From: Micrococcus terreus
Lineage (GTDB): Bacteria; Actinomycetota; Actinomycetes; Actinomycetales; Micrococcaceae
Length of the DNA: 64,000 nt
Reading direction: 5' to 3'
Assembly: GCF_900116905.1 (NCBI RefSeq)
Contig: NZ_FPCG01000006.1
Coordinates: 62,001-126,000, forward strand
The position numbers and the translations under genes were made by a program. Of the stretch, positions 28,612 to 37,265 are shown one piece after another. Below the pieces are notes generated by a model. It saw nothing but the letters and a program-made list of their open reading frames with translations, had not been told where the DNA came from and made no database searches. The number at the start of each line of letters is the position of its first letter. Positions within the stretch are counted from its first letter, which is position 1.

Positions 28612-29210
28612 GCCGTGGCGGTGCCGCTGAAGTAGTCCTCGGGCCTCTTGCCCCCGGCCAGCTCTCCCAGCACGGTCAGCAGCAGGTGACGCTCCTGGAC
28701 CTTGATCCGCTCGTGCAGGGTCTCCTCCGTGTCCCCGTCCACCACCGGCACGGCGGCCTGGGCGAGGATGGGCCCGGTGTCCACGCCGGCATCGGCGATG
28801 TGCACGGTGCACCCGGCGATCTTCACGCCGTACCGCAGAGCATCCCGCACGCCATGGGCCCCCGGGAAGGCGGGCAGCAGCGCGGGGTGGGTGTTGAGGT
28901 ACCGTCCGCCGAACTCGGCCAGGAAGGCCTCTCCCACGATCCGCATGAACCCGCTGGAGAGCACATAGTCCGGTGCGTAGCTGGAGCACCTCTCGGTCAG
29001 CGCCTGGTTCCAGGCGCTGCGGTCCGAGAACTCGGCGAAGTCGACCACGAAGGTCTCGATGCCTGCTCGAGCGGCTCGGTCCAGCCCGCCGGCGTCGGGG
29101 CGGTCTGCTCCCACCGCGGCGATCTCCACGTTCAGCTGACCGGCCGCGACGGCGTCGATCACCGCCTGGAGGTTGGTGCCGGATCCGGAGACGAGAGCCA
29201 CGATGCGCAT
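28602..29210 (-). CDS. purN: Phosphoribosylglycinamide formyltransferase
   Basis: 202 residues. It shows the folate-enzyme signature: LVSGSGTNLQA at the N-terminus, NTHPALLPAFPGAHG with the catalytic Asn-His, and HIADAGVDTGPILAQ with the catalytic Asp. It converts GAR to FGAR in de novo purine synthesis using 10-formyl-THF. TACGAT lies 6 nt before the ATG, consistent with its own leaderless promoter and not cotranscription with purH, which is unusually distant. Confidence 0.95.
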   Translation of the reverse strand: MRIVALVSGSGTNLQAVIDAVAAGQLNVEIAAVGADRPDAGGLDRAARAGIETFVVDFAEFSDRSAWNQALTERCSSYAPDYVLSSGFMRIVGEAFLAEFGGRYLNTHPALLPAFPGAHGVRDALRYGVKIAGCTVHIADAGVDTGPILAQAAVPVVDGDTEETLHERIKVQERHLLLTVLGELAGGKRPEDYFSGTATAQS

Positions 29211-29216
29211 GCCTCC

Positions 29217-29222
29217 ATCGTA
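29217..29222 (-). promoter_or_regulatory. Putative -10 box TACGAT of a leaderless promoter (purN)
   Basis: On the minus strand TACGAT is followed by GGAGGC and the ATG at 29210. The GGAGG is too close to the start to act as a normal ribosome site, so it may simply be spacer. Confidence 0.42.
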
Positions 29223-29350
29223 GGGTGGCGCAACGCTGGGTCATTCCCCGTCAGGGAGACCCGAGGATCCAGGGCGATGAACCCCGGACCCCGGTGCATC
29301 ACCCGCGCTACGCTGTGCGCATGTGTCTTCCTGATCGCTCGCGGGACAGC

Positions 29351-29602
29351 ATGTCGCACCGTGAACTGCGAAATGAATCCGACCGCGTACTTCGTACTGT
29401 CAGTGGGGCGTGCACGTTTGTACCGACCAAAAGCGAGGTTCCCGTGGGACGCTTAGCGCCGCTTGGAGCGGTCGATGACGGACTCAACATCTCCCGCCCT
29501 GCGCGTCGGAGAGCGGGTTGGAAGGCACTGGGTATCCACCGGAAGCAGATGGATCGAACGGCGTCCCAGATGCTGGACGAGCTGCGAGGGGATCGACTGT
29601 GA
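29351..29602 (+). CDS. Phd/YefM-type antitoxin (VapB-like)
   Basis: 83 residues: MSHRELRNESDRVLRTVSGA is the Phd-family DNA-binding start, followed by EVPVGRLAPL and a C-terminal arm rich in Arg that would wrap a PIN toxin. The region is visibly less GC-rich than its neighbours, suggesting acquisition. Its stop overlaps a GTG (GTGA) that opens a PIN-toxin-like frame. The toxin is cut short, so this antitoxin is now orphaned. It may still repress its own promoter or neutralise a related toxin. Confidence 0.72.
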   Translation: MSHRELRNESDRVLRTVSGACTFVPTKSEVPVGRLAPLGAVDDGLNISRPARRRAGWKALGIHRKQMDRTASQMLDELRGDRL

Positions 29603-29691
29603 ACGCGGTAAGCACCCTCTACCTCGACACCTCAGCGTCAGGTGCCCTGCTCGTCGACCAGCCGCAGCGCGCGGGATCGGCTTGGAGATGA
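29599..29691 (+). pseudogene. Truncated VapC/PIN-domain toxin remnant
   Basis: GTG at 29599 overlaps the antitoxin stop. The frame reads STLYLDTSASGALLVDQP, which matches the first strand and helix of PIN-domain toxins including the first acidic residue, then stops after 30 residues. Normal VapC is about 130 residues. The rest of the toxin is missing before the ABC operon, so the module has lost its toxin by deletion or frameshift. Confidence 0.65.
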
Positions 29692-29772
29692 TCACCTCAG
29701 GCAGTGCCGGCCGACTTCGGACCACGTGAGCAGCCACAAGACTGCCCTACCCGTGCAACGGCACGATGCCCC

Positions 29773-29778
29773 TAGTGT
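29773..29778 (+). promoter_or_regulatory. Putative -10 box TAGTGT of a leaderless promoter (ABC importer operon)
   Basis: TAGTGT lies 6 nt before the ATG at 29785 with no Shine-Dalgarno sequence. It would drive the whole four-gene importer operon. Confidence 0.48.
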
Positions 29779-29784
29779 TGACCC

Positions 29785-30609
29785 ATGATCTCCTACAGGT
29801 CCGTCACCAAGCGCTACCCGGACGGCACCGTGGCCGTGGACGACTTCTCCCTGGAGATCCCCGACGGCTCCTTCACGGTCTTCGCCGGCTCCTCGGGCTG
29901 CGGCAAGACCACCCTGCTGCGCATGGTCAACCGGATGGTGGACCCCACCGCCGGCACCGTGACCGTGGACGGCCAGGACGTCTCCACGCATGACCCCGTG
30001 ACTCTGCGCCGTCGCATCGGCTACGTCATGCAGAACTCCGGACTGCTCCCCCACCGCACCGTGGCCCAGAACATCGCCACCGTGCCGCGACTGAACGGCA
30101 TGAACCGGCGCGACGCCGAGGACCGGGCCACCGAGATGATGCGCCTGGTCGGTCTGGATCCGTCCATGGCGCACCGCTACCCGGCCCAGCTCTCCGGCGG
30201 ACAGCAGCAGCGCGTGGGCGTGGCACGAGGTCTGGCCGCCGACCCTGACATCCTGCTCATGGACGAGCCCTTCGGCGCAGTGGACCCCCTGGTCCGCGCC
30301 GAGCTGCAGCAGCAGATGCGCGAGCTGCACGAGCGCCTGAATATGACCGTGGTGTTCATCACCCATGAGATGGACGAGGCCCTCACCTTGGGCGATCGGA
30401 TCGTGCTGCTGCGCACCGGAGCCCAGATCGCCCAGCAGGGCACCCCCCAGGAGTTCCTCACCGAACCCGCCGATGACTTCGTGCGGGAGTTCTTGGGGCT
30501 GGACCGCGGCCAGCGCACCCTCACCCCGCGCCCGGGCCCGAACGGATCGGTCCTGCTGGTGGACTCCCACGGCCGGCCCGCCGGACTGCTGAAAGGCCAG
30601 ACCCCGTGA
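29785..30609 (+). CDS. Quaternary-amine (betaine/choline-type) ABC transporter ATPase
   Basis: 274 residues. Walker A is GSSGCGKT, the signature is LSGGQQQR and Walker B is ILLMDEPFGAVDPL. It resembles OpuCA/ProV ATPases that energise uptake of glycine betaine, carnitine or choline. It is about 100 residues shorter than OpuCA and lacks the C-terminal CBS pair that senses ionic strength, so direct osmotic gating of the ATPase is unlikely. The next gene starts within its stop (GTGA). Confidence 0.88.
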   Translation: MISYRSVTKRYPDGTVAVDDFSLEIPDGSFTVFAGSSGCGKTTLLRMVNRMVDPTAGTVTVDGQDVSTHDPVTLRRRIGYVMQNSGLLPHRTVAQNIATVPRLNGMNRRDAEDRATEMMRLVGLDPSMAHRYPAQLSGGQQQRVGVARGLAADPDILLMDEPFGAVDPLVRAELQQQMRELHERLNMTVVFITHEMDEALTLGDRIVLLRTGAQIAQQGTPQEFLTEPADDFVREFLGLDRGQRTLTPRPGPNGSVLLVDSHGRPAGLLKGQTP

Positions 30610-31322
30610 ACTGGGTGATCGAGAACATCCCCCTGATCGCCGACCGCACCTGGGCCCACCTGGCCACCAGCATCCCGGCGATCATCCTGGCCCTGCTGAT
30701 CTCGATCCCCCTGGGCTGGGTGGCCCACCGGTTCCGCCCCGTCAAGGGCACCCTGCTCGGCGCGGCCGGACTGATGTACGCCATCCCCTCCCTGCCGCTG
30801 TTCATCGTGCTGCCCATCCTGATCGGCACCGGTGTGCGGGATGTGGTCAACGTGGTCATCGCCCTCACGCTCTATGAGATCGCCCTGCTGGTGCGCAGTG
30901 TGGCCGATGGACTGGACAGTGTCCCCGCCGACGCCCGCAACGCCGCCCTGGCCCTGGGCTATCCCCCGCTGCGCCGGTTCTTCGCCGTGGACCTGCCCCT
31001 GGCCGGCCCGGTGATCCTGGCGGGTCTGCGCGTGGTGGCCGTGTCCACGCTCTCGCTCTGCACGGTGGGTGCGGTGCTGGGCATCCCCTCGCTCGGACTG
31101 CTCTTCACCGACGGATTCCAGCGCGGGATCCTGGCTCAGGTGGTGACCGGGATCGTGATGACCGTGGTGCTGGCCCTGCTGGCCGATCGACTCCTCGTCC
31201 TGGCCGGGCGGCTCGTGCTGCCGTGGACCCGCCCCATCGGCACAGGTGAGCGTCCCCGCGCTCGCCGCCGGCCGTCGTCGGGACGCCTGGGGATCTCCCA
31301 GGCGCCGGAGGTGCGGGCATGA
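30606..31322 (+). CDS. Quaternary-amine ABC transporter permease 1
   Basis: 238 residues with about six hydrophobic helices. The permease coupling segment (EIALLVRSVADGLDSVPADARNAALALGYPPLRRFF) contains the usual EAA-type Ala-Gly-rich loop. It belongs to the OpuCB/ProW family, and it forms the channel with the second permease. It overlaps the ATPase gene by 4 nt and the next permease by 4 nt, so all three are translationally coupled. Confidence 0.87.
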   Translation: MNWVIENIPLIADRTWAHLATSIPAIILALLISIPLGWVAHRFRPVKGTLLGAAGLMYAIPSLPLFIVLPILIGTGVRDVVNVVIALTLYEIALLVRSVADGLDSVPADARNAALALGYPPLRRFFAVDLPLAGPVILAGLRVVAVSTLSLCTVGAVLGIPSLGLLFTDGFQRGILAQVVTGIVMTVVLALLADRLLVLAGRLVLPWTRPIGTGERPRARRRPSSGRLGISQAPEVRA

Positions 31323-32002
31323 ACCAGCTGCTGGAGGCCTTCGCCTGGATCTCTGAGCCCTCGAATTGGACCGGCCCGTCCGGGATCCTGGCCCGCTCAG
31401 GCGAGCATCTGGGCTACACCCTGCTGACCCTGCTGATCGCTGCGGCCATCGCGGTGCCAATCGGCTGGTGGGTGGGCCATACCGGGCGTGGACGTGGCCT
31501 CACCGTGGCCCTCTCCGGCGCCGCCCGGGCCCTGCCGACTCTCGGCTTGGTCACACTGATGGGGCTGCTGCTGGGGATCGGACTGATCGCCCCGCTGACC
31601 GCGTTCGTGGTGCTGGCGATCCCCTCCGTGCTGGCCGGAGCCTATGCAGGATTCGAGGCGATCGACCGAGGAGTGGTCAACGCCGCCCGCGCGCAGGGCT
31701 TCACCGAGTCCCAGATCCTCTGGCGTATCGAGGCACCGCTGGGACTGCCCCTGCTGATCGGCGGACTGCGCTCGGCCGCCCTGCAGGTGGTCGCCACCGC
31801 CACCCTCGCGGCGTACGTGGGGGCAGGTGGGCTCGGCCGGTATCTGTTCCTGGGCCTGAAGACCCAGGACTACGCCATGATGCTCGGTTCCTCGCTGATC
31901 GTGGTGGCCCTGGCGATCCTGCTCGAGCTCGCCTTCTCCGCCGCCGCCTGGCTCTCCGTCCCCACGGGCGTGAAGGTGGCACGCCGTGGCGCCGCGGCGT
32001 AG
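31319..32002 (+). CDS. Quaternary-amine ABC transporter permease 2
   Basis: 227 residues, ATG in the ATGA overlap with permease 1. It has helices at both ends and an EAA-type loop (AIDRGVVNAARAQGFTESQI). Two different permease genes plus a separate binding protein are the layout of the OpuC/OpuB type, distinct from the fused permease-binding protein of EgtUV-type ergothioneine importers. Confidence 0.87.
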   Translation: MNQLLEAFAWISEPSNWTGPSGILARSGEHLGYTLLTLLIAAAIAVPIGWWVGHTGRGRGLTVALSGAARALPTLGLVTLMGLLLGIGLIAPLTAFVVLAIPSVLAGAYAGFEAIDRGVVNAARAQGFTESQILWRIEAPLGLPLLIGGLRSAALQVVATATLAAYVGAGGLGRYLFLGLKTQDYAMMLGSSLIVVALAILLELAFSAAAWLSVPTGVKVARRGAAA

Positions 32003-32062
32003 CGTCGTACCACCACAGACCGCAGACGGATCACACCCCGCCGCCCCGGAGAAGGACACCCC

Positions 32063-33028
32063 ATGAGCACCACACCCCGCACCGTCATCAGCCGCCCCCT
32101 GTTCGCCGGAGTCGGCCTGGCCGCCCTGCTGGCCCTGTCCGCCTGCGGCAGCTCCGACCCTCTCGGCGGCGGATCCAGCTCGCCCGCCGGGGACACCGGC
32201 ACCGCCTCCGGCCCGGCCGAGGGTCAGACCCTGGTGATCGGTTCCCAGCAGTACTACTCCAACGAGATCATCGCCGAGCTCTACGCCCAGGCCCTGGAGG
32301 ACGAGGGCTACACCGTGGACCGGCAGTACCAGATCGGCCAGCGCGAGGTGTACCTGCCTGAGGTCGAGTCCGGCGCGATCGACGTCTTCCCCGAGTACTC
32401 CGGCAACCTGCTGCAGTACTACGACAAGGACACCGAGGCCGCCTCCGCCGAGGAGGTCAACACCGCGCTGACCGAGGCCCTGCCGGAGGGGTTGAGCGCC
32501 TTGGAGCCCGCCGAGGCCACCGACCAGGACTCCTACAACGTCACCCAGGAGTTCGCCGACGAGCACGGGCTGTCCTCGCTGGCGGACCTCTCCACGGTCG
32601 GCTCGGCCCTGAAGGTCGCCGCCAACTCCGAGTTCGAGGCCCGCCCCTACGGCCCCCAGGGGCTGTCCGAGACCTACGGTGTGGACGTCACCGTGGTCCC
32701 CGTGGAGGACTCCGGCGGACCACTGACCGTCAAGGCCCTGACGGACGGCGACGTCCAGCTGGCCGACATCTACTCCGCAGACCCGTCCATCGAGACTAAC
32801 GGCTTCGTCACCCTGGAGGATCCGGAGAACCTGATCCTGCCGCAGAACATCACCCCGATCGTCTCGGACAAGGTGGACCCGGGCGCGGCGGCGGCGATCG
32901 AGGAGGTCAACGCCCTGCTCACCACCGAGGAGCTGATCAGCCTGAACCGCACCTCCGTGGAGGACCAGGCCGCCAGCAAGGACGTGGCGCGGACCTGGCT
33001 GGAGGAGCAGGGACTGCTGGAGGGCTGA
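32063..33028 (+). CDS. Quaternary-amine ABC transporter substrate-binding lipoprotein
   Basis: 321 residues. The N-terminus is a lipoprotein signal with lipobox LSAC (Cys about residue 29), followed by a Gly/Ser-rich linker. The binding domain is OpuAC-like: LVIGSQQYYSNEIIAELYAQ, then IDVFPEYSGNLLQYY, a segment close to choline/betaine binders. GGAGAAGGA lies 7 nt before the ATG. The exact ligand depends on aromatic-cage residues that cannot be assigned by eye. Confidence 0.88.
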   Translation: MSTTPRTVISRPLFAGVGLAALLALSACGSSDPLGGGSSSPAGDTGTASGPAEGQTLVIGSQQYYSNEIIAELYAQALEDEGYTVDRQYQIGQREVYLPEVESGAIDVFPEYSGNLLQYYDKDTEAASAEEVNTALTEALPEGLSALEPAEATDQDSYNVTQEFADEHGLSSLADLSTVGSALKVAANSEFEARPYGPQGLSETYGVDVTVVPVEDSGGPLTVKALTDGDVQLADIYSADPSIETNGFVTLEDPENLILPQNITPIVSDKVDPGAAAAIEEVNALLTTEELISLNRTSVEDQAASKDVARTWLEEQGLLEG

Positions 33029-33038
33029 TCCGGGCCAG

Positions 33039-33044
33039 TAGGGT
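33039..33044 (+). promoter_or_regulatory. Putative -10 box TAGGGT of a leaderless promoter (33051 gene)
   Basis: TAGGGT lies 6 nt before the GTG at 33051, only about 10 nt after the binding-protein stop. There is no ribosome site. Confidence 0.45.
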
Positions 33045-33050
33045 TGGACG

Positions 33051-33566
33051 GTGAGCCATTCCGCCCCGCCCCAGCAGTCCGCGCCCCCGCAGCCACCGGC
33101 ACCGCGCCCCAATCCCTCCTCCGGCACGCCCGAGGAGCAGCTGGAGCGCTACCGCCGCGTGCGCACACCCCTGCTGTGGCTGATGGGCGTGCTGCTGCTG
33201 ACCTACCTCTCCAGCAGCCTGGTCCTGCCGTGGAAGGGCCTGACCCTGCTGCTGGCGGCGATCGGCATCGGCCTGGGCGTGCTGGTGATCGCCCGGTCCG
33301 GCCGGATCGTCTCGAAGTGGGTGGTCCGTGCAGCCGCGGTCTTCGCCATGCTCGGCTGCGCCATGTTCGCCCTGGTGGTCACCGCCCAGATGGTCTTCTG
33401 GAGCGCCACCGCCGAGCACGAGTCCTGCATGGCCGGCGCGCTCACGGACCGGGCCCGGGTGGCCTGCGAGAACGCCTACTTCTCCGAGCTGGGCGTCTCT
33501 TCACCCGCAGAGTCCGGCCCGACGCCGGCCCCGTCACCTGAGGGCTCCACCTCACCGGAGGACTGA
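33051..33566 (+). CDS. Membrane protein of unknown function
   Basis: 171 residues, GTG start. A Pro-rich N-terminal tail is followed by about three hydrophobic helices (LLWLMGVLLLTYLSSSLV, LLLAAIGIGLGVLVIA, AAAVFAMLGCAMFALVV). The exposed segment after them contains two Cys (HESCMAGALTDRARVACENA) that may form a disulfide. The C-terminal 30 residues overlap the convergent DUF6350 gene in antisense. No family recognised. Confidence 0.7.
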   Translation: MSHSAPPQQSAPPQPPAPRPNPSSGTPEEQLERYRRVRTPLLWLMGVLLLTYLSSSLVLPWKGLTLLLAAIGIGLGVLVIARSGRIVSKWVVRAAAVFAMLGCAMFALVVTAQMVFWSATAEHESCMAGALTDRARVACENAYFSELGVSSPAESGPTPAPSPEGSTSPED

Positions 33567-35074
33567 CCTCGCCGCAGGCGGCGCATCCGCGCCGCGAGGC
33601 GGTGCTTGACGGTGCTGGAGCCGGAGGGCTGATCGTCCGCCGGGGCCTCGTCCGAGGCATCGTCGGCGGCAGTGACCTTCTCGGACTCGCCCTCGCTGGA
33701 AGCCGCGCCGTCCTGCGTACTGGCCGGGCCGTCGTCGTGCCCGTCCTCTGCAGGTTCCTGGCCCAGCCAGGAGTCCGGGACCACATAGCGGTACTTCTCC
33801 CAGAGCGGCGCCGCCAGGTAGCCGATCATGGCGCCCACGCCGATCTCCGCGCCGAGCAGCAGGGCGGCCACCCAGGGATTCGGGCCGAGGTCAGTGAGCC
33901 GTCCCACCCCCAACGAGCCCCGCGAGAGCCACAGCGGCAGGATCACGGTGAGCGCGGTGGCCAGTGCCACCAGCAGTCCCATGGCCAGCGTGGAGAGGCT
34001 GAGGGAGATCCAGCGGGCCTGGAACTTCAGCTCGAGCCACTCGTCCAGGTGGTTCTCGGCCTCACGCAGCAGCCACCACCCGGCGAGCGCACCGGCCAGG
34101 ACCGGCAGCAGCAGGAACAGCCAGCCGAAGCCGCCGATCTCCGTGGGAACGGCCACCAGCAGCGGCAGGGCCGGCTGCGGGCCCACCGCGGTGACCAGGG
34201 GCGAGACCAGGGTGTCCTGACCCAGAGCGAATCCGGCACCGGAGGTCCAGGCCAGGGACCACATGGCCAGGTTCGGCATGATGCCCAGCTGGACGCCCGT
34301 CAGGGCGGCACCGCCCCAGACCCCGGCCTCCAGCTGCTGGTACACCTGGGCCAGGTCCCCCCAGTGCACGGCCAGCTGGACGGCGAGCAGGGCCGAGGCC
34401 AGCCCGAAGGCGGCCAGCAGGCCCACGCCCGCAGCGCGCACCACGGACCAGACGTAGGACCCGGCCCAGCGGGAGTACTGCGAGCGCTTCGAGATCCGCT
34501 CGGCCAGGTCCACGCCGATCAACCGCCCCCAGGTGCCCGCCTCCCGGCGGACACCGCCCATCACGGCCAGGGTGTGCAGGGCGGTGGGGATCAGGGCACC
34601 CCAGAACGGGTTGATCGCCACCATCCCGTTGCCCACCAGCAGGGAGGTGATCAGAGCGAAGACGGCGTAGGTACCGGCCGCGCCCAGCAGAGCCTGCCAG
34701 AGCTGGTCGGTGTAGGAGGCCCGTCCCAGGCGCCGTCCGGCCCGCCACCCCAGCCAGAGGGGGATCAGTGCCAGCCCCCAGGCCAGGAACCAGAACGTGC
34801 CCGTGACCGGCTCGGACGAGACCGTGGGCAGGTCCATGGTCAAGTGCAGGGGGACGCCGTGCAGGGCCAGCCAGCCCTGGCCGGCCATCTGGGCGATGAA
34901 ATCCACCGAGGTGTCACGGAACCCGCCGCCGAGCCAGACTCCGCCCAGCACCAGGACCACCAGGACGGCGGAGGCCAGTGCCGCCAGCAGTGCCTCCACA
35001 CCTCCCTGGAGCCAGAGGGGCATGGGCAGAGAGAGGCGAAGGGTGCGGGTGCGTGGGTTCATGTCACCGTCCAT
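33476..35074 (-). CDS. DUF6350 family integral membrane protein (PerM-like)
   Basis: About 532 residues with roughly ten membrane helices and a long acidic C-terminal tail. It is similar to the actinobacterial DUF6350 family, whose mycobacterial relative PerM supports cell division and persistence. In mycobacteria this gene sits directly before purN and purH and after sucCD on the same strand. Here it keeps that order but is separated from both. The last 91 nt overlap the convergent 33051 gene. The start is uncertain (ATG at 35074 or 35062). Confidence 0.72.
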   Translation of the reverse strand: MDGDMNPRTRTLRLSLPMPLWLQGGVEALLAALASAVLVVLVLGGVWLGGGFRDTSVDFIAQMAGQGWLALHGVPLHLTMDLPTVSSEPVTGTFWFLAWGLALIPLWLGWRAGRRLGRASYTDQLWQALLGAAGTYAVFALITSLLVGNGMVAINPFWGALIPTALHTLAVMGGVRREAGTWGRLIGVDLAERISKRSQYSRWAGSYVWSVVRAAGVGLLAAFGLASALLAVQLAVHWGDLAQVYQQLEAGVWGGAALTGVQLGIMPNLAMWSLAWTSGAGFALGQDTLVSPLVTAVGPQPALPLLVAVPTEIGGFGWLFLLLPVLAGALAGWWLLREAENHLDEWLELKFQARWISLSLSTLAMGLLVALATALTVILPLWLSRGSLGVGRLTDLGPNPWVAALLLGAEIGVGAMIGYLAAPLWEKYRYVVPDSWLGQEPAEDGHDDGPASTQDGAASSEGESEKVTAADDASDEAPADDQPSGSSTVKHRLAARMRRLRRGQSSGEVEPSGDGAGVGPDSAGEETPSSEK

Positions 35075-35150
35075 GGTGCCACCGCGGCAGGCTCCTCCCG
35101 GCCAGGGCGCACCGGCTGACGTCCCGTGGGCCAGGCGATGCCGGTCACGC

Positions 35151-35903
35151 TCAGGCAAGCAGCCCGAGGACGCCCTGCACCAGGGCCAGCGCGGCTCCGA
35201 TGAAGCCGATCACGATCACCAGGATCCGCACGATGCGGTCCGGCAGGTGCGGCTCCAGCTTCTCCCCCACCCAGATGCCAGCGACGATCGCCACGATGGA
35301 CCCGACCCAGCCCCACCACGGCAGCTCCGGCATCTGCGCCGGGTCCAGCAGCAGCTTCATGCCGAAGCCCACCACCCCGATCACCACGAAGAAGGGCTGG
35401 ATGGTGGCCGCGAAGGTGCGCAGGTCCCAGCGGGACACCAGGGCGTAGGCGGTCAGGGCAGGACCGCCGACACCGGCGACCGCACTGGTCAGTCCGGCGG
35501 CCGCACCGGTGGCGTACTGCAGGCCGATGCCGGTTCGCGGCCGACCGGAGGCTCGCATGCCCACAGCCACCCCCAAGCCGACGATCACCAGCAGACCCAC
35601 GGCGATCGACATCGGGGCGGTGGGCAGCACCAGGGTCAGCAGGACCCCGGGGACGGTGGCCACCACCGCCGGGATGACCAACCTGCGGAGGATGACCGGG
35701 TCGATCCGGGATCGCACCCGGGGGATGATCATGGCCGGGGCCACCGCGCCGAGCAGGTTCACGAACAGCACTCCCCCGTGCGGGCCCAGCAGCACCACCA
35801 TGAAGGGGGCCAGCATCATCGCGAACCCGATCCCGGCGATCCGCTGGAACACGGCACCGGCGAAGGTCGCCAGCACGATCACGGTCACCAGTCCTGCATC
35901 CAC
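35151..35903 (-). CDS. TSUP family transporter (TauE/SafE-like)
   Basis: 250 residues with about eight hydrophobic helices and the two inverted halves of the TauE/SafE fold, including GIGFAMMLAPFMVVLLGPH and SAVAGVGGPALTAYAL. The family exports sulfite, sulfoacetate or related organic anions. The GTG at 35903 is preceded by TAACGT at 7 nt. Nothing nearby indicates which sulfur compound is moved. Confidence 0.82.
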   Translation of the reverse strand: MDAGLVTVIVLATFAGAVFQRIAGIGFAMMLAPFMVVLLGPHGGVLFVNLLGAVAPAMIIPRVRSRIDPVILRRLVIPAVVATVPGVLLTLVLPTAPMSIAVGLLVIVGLGVAVGMRASGRPRTGIGLQYATGAAAGLTSAVAGVGGPALTAYALVSRWDLRTFAATIQPFFVVIGVVGFGMKLLLDPAQMPELPWWGWVGSIVAIVAGIWVGEKLEPHLPDRIVRILVIVIGFIGAALALVQGVLGLLA

Positions 35904-35910
35904 CCGGCGG

Positions 35911-35916
35911 ACGTTA
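35911..35916 (-). promoter_or_regulatory. Putative -10 box TAACGT of a leaderless promoter (TSUP gene)
   Basis: On the minus strand TAACGT, 7 nt, then the GTG at 35903. No Shine-Dalgarno sequence is present. Confidence 0.45.
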
Positions 35917-36018
35917 CCAGCACGGGTGGACTCTCCCTGTTCCTGTCCGTCACCGACTGTTCATCGACCCGCCACGGCGAGGCCACCCCCTGGGGGTCGA
36001 CCGGCAGGAGTGTCTCCG

Positions 36019-36024
36019 TAGTCT
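36019..36024 (+). promoter_or_regulatory. Putative -10 box TAGTCT of a leaderless promoter (glycosyltransferase gene)
   Basis: TAGTCT lies 7 nt before the GTG at 36032. The gene is divergent from the TSUP gene, whose promoter lies about 100 bp away. Confidence 0.47.
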
Positions 36025-36031
36025 CCGGAGT

Positions 36032-37228
36032 GTGAGAGTCGCTGTGGTCGCTGAGTCCTTCCTCCCGCACATGAACGGGGTCACCCACTCGATCCTGCAG
36101 GTGATCCGTCATCTCAAGGCCCGGGGCGACGAGGTCATGGTCATCGCCCCCACCTCCTCCTGGCTGGATGATGAGGCCCCCGCTGAGGTGGAGGGCTTCC
36201 CGGTCCACCGGCTTCCCTCCGTCCCGCTCTCGGGCTACTCCTCCGTCCGGGTGGCCGCGGGCACCGTGGCCCGGGTCCGGAGGATTCTGGCCGACTTCAC
36301 CCCGGACATCGTGCACATCGCCTCCCCGTTCGTCCTGGGCTGGCGAGCCGTGCAGGCCGCGTCCTCCCTGCAGCTGCCCAGCGTGTGCATCTACCAGACC
36401 GAGATCCCGGCCTACGCCGCCCGGTACGGCGCACCCTGGCTGGAGGAGGTGCTCTGGCAGCACGTGGAGCGGATCCACGATCAGGCCACCATCACCCTCT
36501 CCCCCTCCAGCTTCTGCACCGATCAGCTGCACCGGCGCGGCATCCAGCGGGTGCACCGGTGGGGCCGCGGCGTGGACACCCAGCGCTTCCACCCCGGCAA
36601 GCGGGACGAGGCCCTGCGCGCCGAGCTGGCCCCGAACGGCGAGCGGCTGATCGGCTTCGTGGGCCGGCTGGCCGCGGAGAAGCAGGTCGAGGACCTGGCC
36701 GTCCTCGCAGATCTGCCCGGCACCCGGCTCGTCATCGTCGGGTCCGGCCCTCTGAAGGAGTCCCTGCGGCGGCGGCTTCCCGGAGCCCACTTCGCCGGGT
36801 TCCAGGGCGGGGAGGACCTGGCCCGGCACATGGCCAGCCTGGACCTGTTCGTCCACCCTGGGGAGTCGGACACCTTCGGCCAGACCCTGCAGGAGGCCAT
36901 GGCCTCGGCGGTGCCGGTGGTGGCGGTGGGCCGCGGCGGCCCCCTGGACCTGGTGGACCCCTCCCGCACCGGTTGGCTCTATGCACCCGGTGATCTGGCG
37001 GGCCTGCGGGACCGCGTCACTGACCTGGTGTACGACGACGGCAAGCGGGCCGCGTTCTCCGAGGCCGCCTTCGCCACGGTGCAGGGACGCACCTGGCCGG
37101 TGCTCTGCGAACAGCTGATCGGTCACTACGAGCGGGCCATTCGAGTACGCGAGCGCCAGAGAGGCGTCCAAGCCCGCACCTATCTGCGCCAGAGCTCCGG
37201 CTGGGACGGTGGGGTGCTGCCTCGCTGA
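36032..37228 (+). CDS. GT4 family glycosyltransferase, alpha-mannosyltransferase-like
   Basis: 398 residues. The N-terminal Rossmann half starts VAVVAESFLPHMNGVTHSIL. The C-terminal half has GFVGRLAAEKQVEDL and the E-x7-E donor motif within HPGESDTFGQTLQEAMA. It is closest in appearance to GDP-mannose-dependent alpha-mannosyltransferases (MgtA/PimB type) that begin lipomannan or glycolipid synthesis in corynebacteria and micrococci. A membrane-associated cytosolic enzyme is expected. The donor and acceptor are inferred. Confidence 0.83.
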   Translation: MRVAVVAESFLPHMNGVTHSILQVIRHLKARGDEVMVIAPTSSWLDDEAPAEVEGFPVHRLPSVPLSGYSSVRVAAGTVARVRRILADFTPDIVHIASPFVLGWRAVQAASSLQLPSVCIYQTEIPAYAARYGAPWLEEVLWQHVERIHDQATITLSPSSFCTDQLHRRGIQRVHRWGRGVDTQRFHPGKRDEALRAELAPNGERLIGFVGRLAAEKQVEDLAVLADLPGTRLVIVGSGPLKESLRRRLPGAHFAGFQGGEDLARHMASLDLFVHPGESDTFGQTLQEAMASAVPVVAVGRGGPLDLVDPSRTGWLYAPGDLAGLRDRVTDLVYDDGKRAAFSEAAFATVQGRTWPVLCEQLIGHYERAIRVRERQRGVQARTYLRQSSGWDGGVLPR

Positions 37229-37253
37229 TGAGCCCGGGGAGCCTGAACGCCCC

Positions 37254-37259
37254 TACGCT
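37254..37259 (+). promoter_or_regulatory. Putative -10 box TACGCT of a leaderless promoter (aldo-keto reductase gene)
   Basis: TACGCT lies 6 nt before the ATG at 37266, and only GGGG stands between, so there is no proper ribosome site. Confidence 0.47.
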
Positions 37260-37265
37260 GGGGCC

